DNA of 64,000 bases from Desulfomicrobium apsheronum (GTDB taxonomy: Bacteria; Desulfobacterota; Desulfovibrionia; Desulfovibrionales; Desulfomicrobiaceae). Under the pieces are notes generated by a model. It saw only the letters and a list, made by a program, of their open reading frames with translations. It ran no database searches and was not told the DNA's origin. The DNA is taken from positions 1-64,000 of the forward strand of contig NZ_FORX01000016.1 in the NCBI RefSeq assembly GCF_900114115.1, given 5' to 3'. The position numbers were made by a program, and so were the translations under genes. Below, piece by piece: positions 53,642-62,017 of the stretch; within the stretch, counting starts at the first letter, position 1; every line of letters starts with the position of its first letter.

Positions 53642-54829
53642 ATGCAGAAGAATTACGTACTTGATACGAATGTGCTCATTGACAACCCCCAATGCATCCG
53701 CGCCCTGCGCAACGGCCAGGAGAACCGGGTCATCCTGCCGTACACCGTCCTGCGAGAGCTGGACAAGCTCAAGCGCGAGCCGCGTGTGGCCCACATCGTG
53801 GCCCAGGCCATTGCCGCCCTGCAGGACGACCCGGATGTCCTGTTCCTTCCGCCCCGGACGTTCACGGACGCGGAGAGCAAGAGCGGCGATGACCTGATTC
53901 TTGACGAACTCAAAGACAGCGGCGTGGATGCGCCCATTCTGGTCACCAATGACCGCATCCTTCAGCTCAAGGCCCGCATTCACGCCGTCGCCAGCGAGGG
54001 GTATCGCGATTCAAATCCCTTCCGCTCCGAATCTCAGTCCTACACCGGCTTTGTGCGCGAGGGCGAGCCGCCCATTGCCAACAGCTTCGCCTGGGTTGGC
54101 GGCCAGCCGTACATGCACGCCACCTCCGGGCCCCGCTTCATCGATTTTCAGCACAACGTCTGGAACGTGCGCCCGCGTAACGTCTATCAGAACCTGGCTC
54201 TGGAGCTGCTTCTCGACGATGCCGTGAATCTGGTCACCATCCAGTCCGAGGCCGGATACGGCAAGACCTTCCTGGCCCTGGCCGCGGCTCTGTTCATGGC
54301 CCTGGAGAAGAAGGACAATCCATACCGCAAGATCTATCTTGTCAAACCCGTCATCGAGATCGGCGCCAAGCTCGGCTATCTGCCCGGCGATCTAGAGGAA
54401 AAGATGGCTCCCTACGTGCGCTACATCGGCGATCTGCTCATGAAGCTGCACGACCTGCGCCCGGCCAACCGCATCTTCGCCGACAGCGAGAGCGGCAATT
54501 TCCGGTACAACCCCAAACGCTTCGAGATTCTGCCCATAGCCTTCATCCGGGGCATGAACCTTGAAAACGCGGTGGTCATCATCGACGAGATGCAGAACCT
54601 CTCGCGTACGGAGACACGGGCGCTTTTGACCCGCATGGGCGAAAACGTGAAATGCATCTGCCTTGGCGACACGCGCCAGGTCGACAATCCCTATCTGAAC
54701 GAATCCAACAACGGCCTGAACTGGACCGTGAAGATGCTCAAAGGGCTGCCTGGATACGGGCACATCGTGCTCAAGGGCGAACGCTCGCGCGGACCTATCA
54801 CGGACATGGTCATTAAGACCGGGCTCTGA
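53642..54829 (+). CDS. PIN-PhoH fusion ATPase
   Basis: A 395-residue protein. The N-terminal PIN domain (1-140) has the acidic ribonuclease residues in YVLDTNVLIDNP, the glutamate in LRELDKLK and DDLILDE/TNDRIL. The C-terminal PhoH domain has Walker A SEAGYGKTF (about residue 203) and the Walker B-like IIDEMQNLSRTETRALLTRMG. Such PhoH2/YlaK-type proteins are RNA helicase/ribonucleases. It lies 64 bases after the DksA-like gene on the same strand. An AAGGA lies eleven bases before the ATG. Confidence 0.9.
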   Translation: MQKNYVLDTNVLIDNPQCIRALRNGQENRVILPYTVLRELDKLKREPRVAHIVAQAIAALQDDPDVLFLPPRTFTDAESKSGDDLILDELKDSGVDAPILVTNDRILQLKARIHAVASEGYRDSNPFRSESQSYTGFVREGEPPIANSFAWVGGQPYMHATSGPRFIDFQHNVWNVRPRNVYQNLALELLLDDAVNLVTIQSEAGYGKTFLALAAALFMALEKKDNPYRKIYLVKPVIEIGAKLGYLPGDLEEKMAPYVRYIGDLLMKLHDLRPANRIFADSESGNFRYNPKRFEILPIAFIRGMNLENAVVIIDEMQNLSRTETRALLTRMGENVKCICLGDTRQVDNPYLNESNNGLNWTVKMLKGLPGYGHIVLKGERSRGPITDMVIKTGL

Positions 54830-54870
54830 TTTTCCGGGCGCCAACGACCCGGTCCTTTCCCCACAAATCT

Positions 54871-57309
54871 TTATACCCCGCCTGCCGCGTGATTATCTAA
54901 CGCGGCGGGCGAGGTCGCGTCCTTGTAGAGTTCCCAGGTGGCCAGAAAGGCGGAGCCGAAGCTGCGCTCCTCGGCGAAGCTGCGCGCCGCCTCGCCCATG
55001 CGTTTGACTCTTTCCGGATCGCCGCAGAGTTCGATCATGGCCTGCGCCAGGGCTTTTGCATTCCGTCCGGGAACGATGAGTCCGGTCTTGCCGGGATCGA
55101 TGTTCTCCATGGGTCCGCCCTTGTCGCTGACGATGATCGGCAGCCCCGAGGCCTGGGCTTCCAGAACCACATTGCCGAAAGTGTCCGTGGTCGATGGAAA
55201 GACGAAAAGATCGGCGGAGGCATAGGCCTCGGCCAGTGCCTCACCGTGCAGGACTCCGGTGAAGAGCGCCGGCAGTCCTGAAAGTTCCCGCTCCATCTCC
55301 TCCCGATACGGCCCGTCGCCGACGATGACGAGGCTGACCCCGTGTCCGCTCAATGACTCATGGGCCGACTTGAAGGCCTCGCAGAGGATGTCCAGATCCT
55401 TTTCCCGTGAGACTCTCCCGACATAGATGAGCTTGAACTGCTCCAGGCCCCGCCAGCGTTTGAAAAATCCGTTGCGCTTGATCGGATCGAAGCGCGCGGT
55501 GTCCACTCCGCGAGGGTAAACCCGGATGGCCCCGCGCTCCACGCCGAAGGACGACAATTCATCGGCGATGGCCTGGGACGGGGCGTAAACGACGTCCATC
55601 TGCTTGTAATACCAGGCCATGTACTTGCGGGTCAGGTCTTCAAGGCCTGAATCGCCGGTCAGGGAGGCGACATATTGGGGAAAGGCCGTGTGATAGGTGC
55701 CGTGGATGGGAATCTGCAGAATTCTGCTTATGGCCAGCGCGGCGAGGCCGACAGGACCGGGGGTGGCGGCCAGGATGAGCTTCGCGTCCGCTTCGAGGGT
55801 GTATTCGAGCATGCGCAAAAATGGTGGGTAGGAAACGGAAAGTTCGGGATACTCGGGTATCGCGAAGGTGCCGATGGGGTCGAAGACCTGGAGGCCCGGC
55901 GCGTTTTCGCCCTGTCCGCAGGTGATCACGGTCATGTTCTTGCCGTGTTCGAGGGCCATGTCCAGCTGCTGGCGGATGGTCCATGAGACGCCGTTCACGT
56001 CTTCGAACGTGTCCGTGAAATGCAGGAGCGTGAGGGGCCGGGGCCTCGCCTGTCCGAAAGCGCGGGCGCATTCGCGGCTGAAAGATCTTTCCCGGGCAAA
56101 GAGCCCGAAGGATACGAAATACGGGGCTAGCAGCGCGTACAGCGATCCGGCCGTGCCGATGGTGCTGAAGATGTCGAAGATGTCGGCGCCGAGCGCACTG
56201 GTGAGCAGGCGGTCCAGGAATGTGGCGATGAGCTTGTCCGAGGCCTGCCCGACGCAGCGGAACCATTCCTGGTCGAGGTCCGCTCCCGTCTCGCCCCTGG
56301 CGATGGCCGTGAACACGGCATCGTTCTCGATGATGCGGGTCACTTCCTTCAGGAGCACGGCCTTGATCCCTTCGGCGTCGGCCAGGCGCAGGTAGGTGCT
56401 GCTCTTGCGCGTGCCGATGGCTGCGTGCAGGCGGGCCAGAAAGCCGTCCCCGGACGTTTCGCTGGCGCCGAGCATGCGGTCGGCGAACTGCATGCAGAGC
56501 AATTTGGAGCGCGAGCGTCGGGTCTTGGCGCGGTAGAACTGGTAGGCAATGGCGTACAGATTGCGCGCCAGCGCATGTCCGGTGGCCGCGCGTCCGGACG
56601 GCAGGGAGTTTCGGCCGCGTACCGCTTCCAGAAAATCGTGCGGACCGTCCGCCCTGGCCAGGGTGTGCATGCTTGCGATGTTGAGGCTCGAATGATCGTC
56701 GGAGCCGCCGATCAGCCCCTTTTTCCAGGGCCTGGGGCCCAGTGGCGCTATTGCGTGCCTGTCGGCCAGGATCTCGATGGTGGATCGGTCCAGATCGGCC
56801 AGGATCTTTCGCAGCACCGTGTTCTGCATATCGTCCCGGCAACCGTTCAACTCGAAGATGTCGAAGAGCAGCAGGCTCTGCTCGAAATGGTCGATGTCCA
56901 GCTTGTCGTTGACCGCGAACAGGGGATGGGCCAGCGCGTGCACAAGGTTTTCGCCGCGCAGGTAGCCGCACAGGTCATGGACATTTTCCCGCAGGCGCTG
57001 GATCTCCACATGCTGGCCTTCCGTGATGTCATAGACCAGGACGTGCAACTTGCAGCGATCCTCGGGGAAATAGGTGGTGACCTCCTCGCTCACGAAGGCT
57101 CCCGGCAGATGGGCGATCTGCAGCGCTCCGTCGATGACGTTGTGGTCGGTGATGGTCACATAGTCCATGCCCGCGGCCTTGGCCCGCTCGTAAATGAAGG
57201 CCGGTTCCGTGAAGCTTTCCGGGCAGCCGAGCTTCTGTAGAATCCATTGTGAGGGCCTGCTGGAGAACTTGGAATGAACATGCATGTCCGCCTTGCGCTG
57301 TGGGATCAT
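54871..57309 (-). CDS. PHP phosphoesterase-glycosyltransferase (GT4) fusion
   Basis: An 812-residue protein. Residues 1-300 are a PHP domain with a full set of metal-site motifs: H10 and H12 (DMHVHSKF), D55-H56 (TITDHN), ALAHP, and GGSDDHS. The C-terminal 390 residues are a GT4/MgtA-like glycosyltransferase with YPRGVDTARFDP, LIYVGRVSREKDLDIL and FPSTTDTFGNVVLEAQASGL. The segment between (about 300-420) has no clear assignment. The ATG at 57309 has GAGG eight bases upstream and gives the PHP fold at the very N-terminus. It is divergent from the GAK operon and may belong to it functionally. Its lipid or polymer acceptor is unknown. Confidence 0.85.
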   Translation of the reverse strand: MIPQRKADMHVHSKFSSRPSQWILQKLGCPESFTEPAFIYERAKAAGMDYVTITDHNVIDGALQIAHLPGAFVSEEVTTYFPEDRCKLHVLVYDITEGQHVEIQRLRENVHDLCGYLRGENLVHALAHPLFAVNDKLDIDHFEQSLLLFDIFELNGCRDDMQNTVLRKILADLDRSTIEILADRHAIAPLGPRPWKKGLIGGSDDHSSLNIASMHTLARADGPHDFLEAVRGRNSLPSGRAATGHALARNLYAIAYQFYRAKTRRSRSKLLCMQFADRMLGASETSGDGFLARLHAAIGTRKSSTYLRLADAEGIKAVLLKEVTRIIENDAVFTAIARGETGADLDQEWFRCVGQASDKLIATFLDRLLTSALGADIFDIFSTIGTAGSLYALLAPYFVSFGLFARERSFSRECARAFGQARPRPLTLLHFTDTFEDVNGVSWTIRQQLDMALEHGKNMTVITCGQGENAPGLQVFDPIGTFAIPEYPELSVSYPPFLRMLEYTLEADAKLILAATPGPVGLAALAISRILQIPIHGTYHTAFPQYVASLTGDSGLEDLTRKYMAWYYKQMDVVYAPSQAIADELSSFGVERGAIRVYPRGVDTARFDPIKRNGFFKRWRGLEQFKLIYVGRVSREKDLDILCEAFKSAHESLSGHGVSLVIVGDGPYREEMERELSGLPALFTGVLHGEALAEAYASADLFVFPSTTDTFGNVVLEAQASGLPIIVSDKGGPMENIDPGKTGLIVPGRNAKALAQAMIELCGDPERVKRMGEAARSFAEERSFGSAFLATWELYKDATSPAALDNHAAGGV

Positions 57310-57377
57310 ATGCGTACCTCGTTGTGGTTTAAGCACGTTATCCCGCATGGACGTCATTTTTGTTACGCGGTCATGAC

Positions 57378-57399
57378 AATTCGATAAAGATATCGAATT
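57378..57399. promoter_or_regulatory. Perfect 9-bp inverted repeat in the divergent control region
   Basis: AATTCGATA (57378-57386) and TATCGAATT (57391-57399) are perfect complements with a 4-base spacer AAGA. It lies 69 bases upstream of the PHP-glycosyltransferase start. This could be an operator; no T-run makes a terminator unlikely. Confidence 0.5.
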
Positions 57400-57420
57400 C
57401 ATGAAAGGCCAGGGTAGGGT

Positions 57421-57453
57421 TGTCACAAAACTGTGACGCAAATGTCACAGTAT
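57421..57453 (+). promoter_or_regulatory. Candidate Pho box: three TGTSAC hexamers at 11-bp spacing
   Basis: TGTCAC at 57421, TGTGAC at 57432 and TGTCAC at 57443 are spaced exactly 11 bases apart with A-rich linkers, the layout of PhoB binding sites. The last two also form a perfect 8-bp inverted repeat with a 6-base spacer (57430-57451), so a CRP/FNR-type dimer is the main alternative. It lies 74 bases upstream of the first GAK gene. Confidence 0.5.
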
Positions 57454-57526
57454 GGGAATTGACTTTGCGGCGCTGTTAACAGAAAAAATCGGCATTTATA
57501 TATCACTTTTCACCAAGGAAGCGTGC

Positions 57527-58060
57527 ATGGCATCGAAACTCAAACACAATTGGCTGCTCTCACGCGCGGAAGCGGCGGATCTGCTGCGCAAACTGGCGGA
57601 TACCCTGGAGCAGGAGTCCGATGATCTGGCCGAATACGGGATCAGCCTGGCGGAACTTGTCAAATTCAAGGTCAAGGTCGACCTGGGACAGGACGACGCG
57701 CTGGAGGTCAAGTTCACGGGCAAGGGCATCAAGGTTTGCGGGGCCGAAGACCCCTGCGGGTCGGGAGTCGTGTGCGAGAGCTACTCGAAACTCAAGAAGC
57801 GGATGCAGATCTACTTCAAGGCCATGCGGGAAAGCATCGCTCGGGGCGAAATGCCTTCGCGGGAGATTGTCTCGGTTTTTCTCTTGGATTCTGAAAGGAT
57901 GATTTCATATCACGGCTACGGCGACGAATTTTATCCTGCGTATGCTGAAATCTGCGAACGTCTGCGCCAGTCCTTCGACAATGAGGATCAGGCCGCGATT
58001 GCCGACGTGGTCGAGGAACTGGCCCAGTCCAAAAAATCCTGCCACGACCGTTACAAATAG
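57527..58060 (+). CDS. GAK system XXXCH-type protein
   Basis: A 177-residue small protein. It has charged helices at the N-terminus (LLRKLADTLEQESDDLAE), a cysteine cluster in the middle (VCGAEDPCGSGVVCE) and ends with Cys172-His173 before DRYK, the feature for which the family is named. ATG 57527 follows AAGGAAG by about five bases; an ATG at 57452 lies inside the upstream control region and is rejected. The function is unknown. As first gene of the operon it could be the substrate or carrier for the enzymes downstream. Confidence 0.8.
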   Translation: MASKLKHNWLLSRAEAADLLRKLADTLEQESDDLAEYGISLAELVKFKVKVDLGQDDALEVKFTGKGIKVCGAEDPCGSGVVCESYSKLKKRMQIYFKAMRESIARGEMPSREIVSVFLLDSERMISYHGYGDEFYPAYAEICERLRQSFDNEDQAAIADVVEELAQSKKSCHDRYK

Positions 58061-58069
58061 GTCCAATAA

Positions 58070-59209
58070 ATGCGTTCAATCGATCCCATGAACCCGGCGG
58101 CCTGGGACCCGGCCATCACCGAGCAGGATCACGCCGTTTTCGAGCGCGTGATCAGCACGGACCTTAGCGATGAAAAACTGAAGGAACTGGCCTCGCCGCC
58201 GCTCACCCTTCCCGTTCAGCAGAGCGTCATGGCCGTGCACTGGCACCCTGAATTCGTGCCCATGCCGGTCATTGAACAGCGCGTTCACAACATGTTTCCG
58301 GCCATGACCGAGAGCCTGATCATCCCGACTCAGCACAACGAGATTCTCGAATACGGCGATTTCAGCGGCGTGGAGGTGGACTGCTACTCCCACGGTTTCA
58401 ACCAGAAAGTGCAGCTGTTGCTGCACTTTGCCACGGCCCGTCTGGACCATGCCCACACGCTGCGCGCCATGCTCCGGCACACCCTGACCTACCGCGCCTC
58501 GCAGCTCTTTGATTTCATGCACACCATCACGGCGCCGCTGGAAGACCGCATCGAACAGGCCGCCCGGGAGACCGGGGCCGATCTGGATCTGGTCGAATTC
58601 GTGCGCCATCATGTGACCAAGGTGCAGCGCATGGTGGAGGACAACCACGCGCGTCTTCCTCAGGACGCCCTCAAGAACAAGCTGCTGCGCAACTATTTCG
58701 ACGCGCTGCGTCCCGTGTACGACAGCGAGCTCATCGACCGTATCCAAACATACCTTTCGGCGGTCAAGGCCATCGTCAAAACCCATTTTTCGCTGCGCTA
58801 TTTCTACCGCACATCGGAGGTGATCGAGGAGGTCCGCGCCCTTGGCGGTGGGATCATCATCCCGCATCCCGAACAGTTCTGGCCCATCCTCCTGGCCGAT
58901 TACGACGTGGACGGATACGAGGTCTGGAATCCCCAGTCCCAGCGCTATACGGATTTTCTGATCACGGTCGTGGGCAGGGTCAATGCCTGCGAGGGCCTGT
59001 CCCAGCGCCGCAAGCTGGTCTTCATGGGCGATGACACGCACATGGGCGAAAAAGTGAAGGACGTCTCACAGCGCAATTCGGAAAAAGCGAACCGTGAGAT
59101 CGGGTATCAACCCGCCTGGGACGATCTGGAGCTCTCCAAGCGGCTCATCCTTTCGGGCATGAGCCGGGAAATCGTCATCCGGGAATATCGTGAACGCCTG
59201 CTGGGCTGA
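58070..59209 (+). CDS. PHP-like metal-dependent hydrolase of the GAK operon
   Basis: A 379-residue protein that I do not recognise by name. PHP-type metal motifs are arranged in the right order: H57-x-H59 (MAVHWHPEF), Q88-H89 (IIPTQHNEI, with Q in place of the usual D), a glutamate in GVEVDCYSH, then IIIPHPEQFW and GDDTHMGEK. A helical insertion lies between the second and third groups. This suggests a phosphoesterase, possibly acting on a product of the kinases in the operon. The start at ATG 58070 (or 58088) lies nine bases after the XXXCH gene. Confidence 0.7.
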   Translation: MRSIDPMNPAAWDPAITEQDHAVFERVISTDLSDEKLKELASPPLTLPVQQSVMAVHWHPEFVPMPVIEQRVHNMFPAMTESLIIPTQHNEILEYGDFSGVEVDCYSHGFNQKVQLLLHFATARLDHAHTLRAMLRHTLTYRASQLFDFMHTITAPLEDRIEQAARETGADLDLVEFVRHHVTKVQRMVEDNHARLPQDALKNKLLRNYFDALRPVYDSELIDRIQTYLSAVKAIVKTHFSLRYFYRTSEVIEEVRALGGGIIIPHPEQFWPILLADYDVDGYEVWNPQSQRYTDFLITVVGRVNACEGLSQRRKLVFMGDDTHMGEKVKDVSQRNSEKANREIGYQPAWDDLELSKRLILSGMSREIVIREYRERLLG

Positions 59210-59223
59210 AACAAGGAATGATC

Positions 59224-59493
59224 ATGTCTCAAGACGACAAATTTGAATTCGAGTCCGTACAGGACAGCCAGACCATCCAGAAATATCTGCAAGCCCTGCA
59301 GGATGGGTTCGCGCAGGGGCGGATAGTGCTTCATTCCGAGGGCTCGGAAATCTGTCTGCACCCCCGCGGCTTCATGAAATTTCAGGTCTCGGTGAAGAAA
59401 AAGGGTTCTGAAAACAAGCTCTCCGTCAAGTTCGCCTGGAAGGACAAGAGCGACGAATCCCCGGCATCCAGCACCATTTCCATCACTTCCTAG
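59224..59493 (+). CDS. Amphi-Trp domain small protein
   Basis: An 89-residue protein. It begins MSQDDKFEFESVQDSQTI, then a helix (YLQALQDGFAQGR), a beta-rich core (VLHSEGSEICLHP, VKKKGSENKLSVKFAWK) and a serine-rich end. This fits the amphi-Trp domain, which I recall as recurring with GAK genes. ATG 59224 has AAGGA six bases upstream. The function is unknown; its size suggests an adaptor or substrate. Confidence 0.75.
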   Translation: MSQDDKFEFESVQDSQTIQKYLQALQDGFAQGRIVLHSEGSEICLHPRGFMKFQVSVKKKGSENKLSVKFAWKDKSDESPASSTISITS

Positions 59494-59501
59494 GACGGGT
59501 C

Positions 59502-61139
59502 ATGCTCAAAAGTTTCGAAGGGCTCGATGAGAATTTCAGGTTCCTGATCATGGAAGTGCAGAACCAGATCAAGGCCACGTTCCAATTTCTGCTGGAGCCG
59601 ACTCCGGCGACCTATGACAAGATCTTCAGCAAGGACGACTACATAGATAACCTGAAGAACGTCATAGAGAACAAGTGCTTCACCACGCTGAACCAGACCA
59701 AGCTGGCTCCGGATCAGATGAAGTGTCTGCGGGCCGTGCATGTCATCAGCATCAATCTTGAACGCATCGGCGACTATTGCGTGAATATCGCCAAGCAGAT
59801 GGGCTATCTGTCCACCCCTCGCTTTTTGGAGAATTTCGACTATAAAGATAGCTTCCTGAAAATTCACGATACGGTGAGCGAAATTCTTCCCGTGCTGCAA
59901 AAGGCCAACCTGTCGGGCGCGCTGTCCATCTGTCGCATGGAGGACGAGCTCGACACCATGTACAAGGAAAATTTCGACAAGATCATGATCCACCTGCGCA
60001 TCGGTCGCAACGTGGAGGATCACATCACCTCGCTTTTCATCATCCGGTACATGGAGCGCATTGGGGACAGCCTGCTCAACATCGGGGAGGCGCTGCTTTT
60101 CGTCATCATCGGCGAACGCATCAAGATTCAGCAGTTCCAGGCCCTGCAGCGCAACCTGAACAAGTCGGGCATGCAGGGGGACGTCACGGATGTGGATTTC
60201 CAGGGAATCTGGGGCTCGCGCTCCGGCTGCCGCATCGCCCGCGTGGAAGAGAAGAAATCTCCCCAGGCCCGGGATTCCATCTTCAAGGAAGGCAACCTGC
60301 GCAAGATCCGTCAGGAGAAGATCAACCTTGAATGCTGGAACGAAATATTTCCCGGACTGGTTCCGAGGGTTTTCAGTTACCAGGAAGACGGGGAGAATGC
60401 GTCGCTTCTGACTGAGTTTCTGTCCGGCTGCACCCTGGATGAGACCATTTTCAATCCGGACCGGGAGATTCTCAAAAACGCCCTCTTCATCTTCGAGCAG
60501 ACCGTGCAGCACATCTGGGAACAGACCATGAGCGAGCACGCCCTGCCCACGAACATGATGCGTCAGGCCCTGGACCGCATGTCCTCGATCCTGCAGGTCC
60601 ATCCGGAGCTCATGCGCCCCGCGATGGGCATAGGCTCCATCGCCATCCCCTCGGCCGGGGATCTGATCAAGGGCTGCATGGACATCGAGGCCAGATTCCC
60701 GGCGCCTTTTTCGGTCTTCATCCATGGCGACTTTAACATCAACAACGTCATCTACAGCCATCTTGATCAAAAGGTCTATTTCATAGATCTGTATCGATCC
60801 CAACATGCCGACTACGTGCAGGACGTCTCGGTCTTTCTCGTCTCCAACTTCCGCCTGCCCGCTTTTGACCGGGAATCGCGCGAACGTATCAGCGAAACCA
60901 TCACCAGCTTCTACAATTTCGCCCGGAATTTTGCCCGGGCCCATGGCGACGAGAGCTTCGACATCCGGCTGGGGCTCGGTGTGGCCAGGTCGTTTTATAC
61001 TTCGACCCGTTTCGAGCTGAACCGGGCCTTTGCCCATGCCATGTACAATCGCTGTCTCTTTCTCATGGAGCGGCTCACGGAACATGAATTGAAGTCTCCG
61101 GCTGATTTTTCTTTCCCCTTGGAAATACTCAACTATTAG
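59502..61139 (+). CDS. PhoU-domain-aminoglycoside-phosphotransferase-like kinase fusion
   Basis: A 545-residue fusion. Residues 1-215 are PhoU-like helical bundles with two signature repeats (ISINLERIGDYCVNIAKQ and IRYMERIGDSLLNIGEAL). From about residue 250 a kinase of the aminoglycoside phosphotransferase/choline kinase type follows, with the catalytic HGDFNINN at 408-415 and the metal-binding aspartate D429 in YFIDLYRS. The nucleotide-binding lysine is probably in SIFKEGNLRKI. PhoU couples phosphate uptake to signalling elsewhere, so phosphate may control this kinase. It lies between the amphi-Trp and ATP-grasp genes in a tight operon. Confidence 0.85.
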   Translation: MLKSFEGLDENFRFLIMEVQNQIKATFQFLLEPTPATYDKIFSKDDYIDNLKNVIENKCFTTLNQTKLAPDQMKCLRAVHVISINLERIGDYCVNIAKQMGYLSTPRFLENFDYKDSFLKIHDTVSEILPVLQKANLSGALSICRMEDELDTMYKENFDKIMIHLRIGRNVEDHITSLFIIRYMERIGDSLLNIGEALLFVIIGERIKIQQFQALQRNLNKSGMQGDVTDVDFQGIWGSRSGCRIARVEEKKSPQARDSIFKEGNLRKIRQEKINLECWNEIFPGLVPRVFSYQEDGENASLLTEFLSGCTLDETIFNPDREILKNALFIFEQTVQHIWEQTMSEHALPTNMMRQALDRMSSILQVHPELMRPAMGIGSIAIPSAGDLIKGCMDIEARFPAPFSVFIHGDFNINNVIYSHLDQKVYFIDLYRSQHADYVQDVSVFLVSNFRLPAFDRESRERISETITSFYNFARNFARAHGDESFDIRLGLGVARSFYTSTRFELNRAFAHAMYNRCLFLMERLTEHELKSPADFSFPLEILNY

Positions 61140-61147
61140 GATTTTTT

Positions 61148-62017
61148 ATGAAGATAGGAGTGGTCGGAACGCGCGGTGGGTGGTCTTCGGAACTTCTTGC
61201 GGCCACGGTGGCCGCCAAGACCGGATTTCGCCTGCTGGTGGACATGGAGCAGGTCTGCATGGACCTGGACAGCGGCAAGGTCTGGACCGAAGGGGTCGAT
61301 CTTGGCAGTCTTGACGGCCTCATCATCAAGAAGATCGGCGCGCGCTATTCTCCGGATCTTCTCGACAGGCTTGAGGTGCTGCGCTTTCTGGCACAGCGCG
61401 GGCTGCCCATTTTTTCCTCGCCCATGTCCATCATGCGCGTGCTGGACCGTCTCAGCTGCACCGTGACCCTGCGCCTCGGGAATATCCCCATGCCTCCGAC
61501 GACCATCACCGAGTCCGTGGACGAAGCGCTGGGCGCGGTTGCGCGTTATGGCGCGGCCGTGTTCAAGCCGCTTTTCACCTCCAAGGCCCGGGGCATGACG
61601 GTCATTGACCACGGAGCCGGGGCGCGCGCCGCCATCGAGGCCTTTCACGCGGAAAATCCCATCATGTACATGCAGCAGAAGATCGAGCTGCCCGGGCAGG
61701 ATCTGGGCATCGTCTTTCTGGGCGGCAAGTACCTGACCACCTACGCCCGTTGCGGCACGGGGGCCTGGAACACGACCACCGAGTCGGGAGGCAAATACGC
61801 CCCGGCCACGCCTTCGCCCGAGGCCATGCGCACGGCCGAGGAGGCCCAGGCCCTGTTCAATCTCGATTTCACCTGCGTCGATGTGGTGGAAGCCGCCACC
61901 GGGCCAGTGGTCTTCGAGGTTTCGGCCTTCGGCGGGTTCCGTGGCATCCAGGATGCCTGCGGTCTTGATGCCGCGGCCATGTACACCGATTATGTCATGG
62001 AGAAGATTCGTGAATAA
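61148..62017 (+). CDS. GAK system ATP-grasp enzyme
   Basis: A 289-residue RimK-like ATP-grasp protein. The N-terminal KIGVVGTRGGWSSELLAATV domain is followed by SCTVTLRLGNIPMPPTTIT, the nucleotide lysine in AAVFKPLFTSKARGM, and the metal-binding end VFEVSAFGGFRGIQDA. ATP-grasp ligases of this kind join a carboxylate to an amine or thiol via acyl phosphate. The substrate is unknown. It overlaps the next gene by eight bases. Confidence 0.88.
   Translation: MKIGVVGTRGGWSSELLAATVAAKTGFRLLVDMEQVCMDLDSGKVWTEGVDLGSLDGLIIKKIGARYSPDLLDRLEVLRFLAQRGLPIFSSPMSIMRVLDRLSCTVTLRLGNIPMPPTTITESVDEALGAVARYGAAVFKPLFTSKARGMTVIDHGAGARAAIEAFHAENPIMYMQQKIELPGQDLGIVFLGGKYLTTYARCGTGAWNTTTESGGKYAPATPSPEAMRTAEEAQALFNLDFTCVDVVEAATGPVVFEVSAFGGFRGIQDACGLDAAAMYTDYVMEKIRE

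Noticed and set aside
54834..54852. Short inverted repeat CCGGG/CCCGG between the PhoH gene and the glycosyltransferase gene
   Set aside because: Only five base pairs and a weak pyrimidine tail; not enough for a terminator call.
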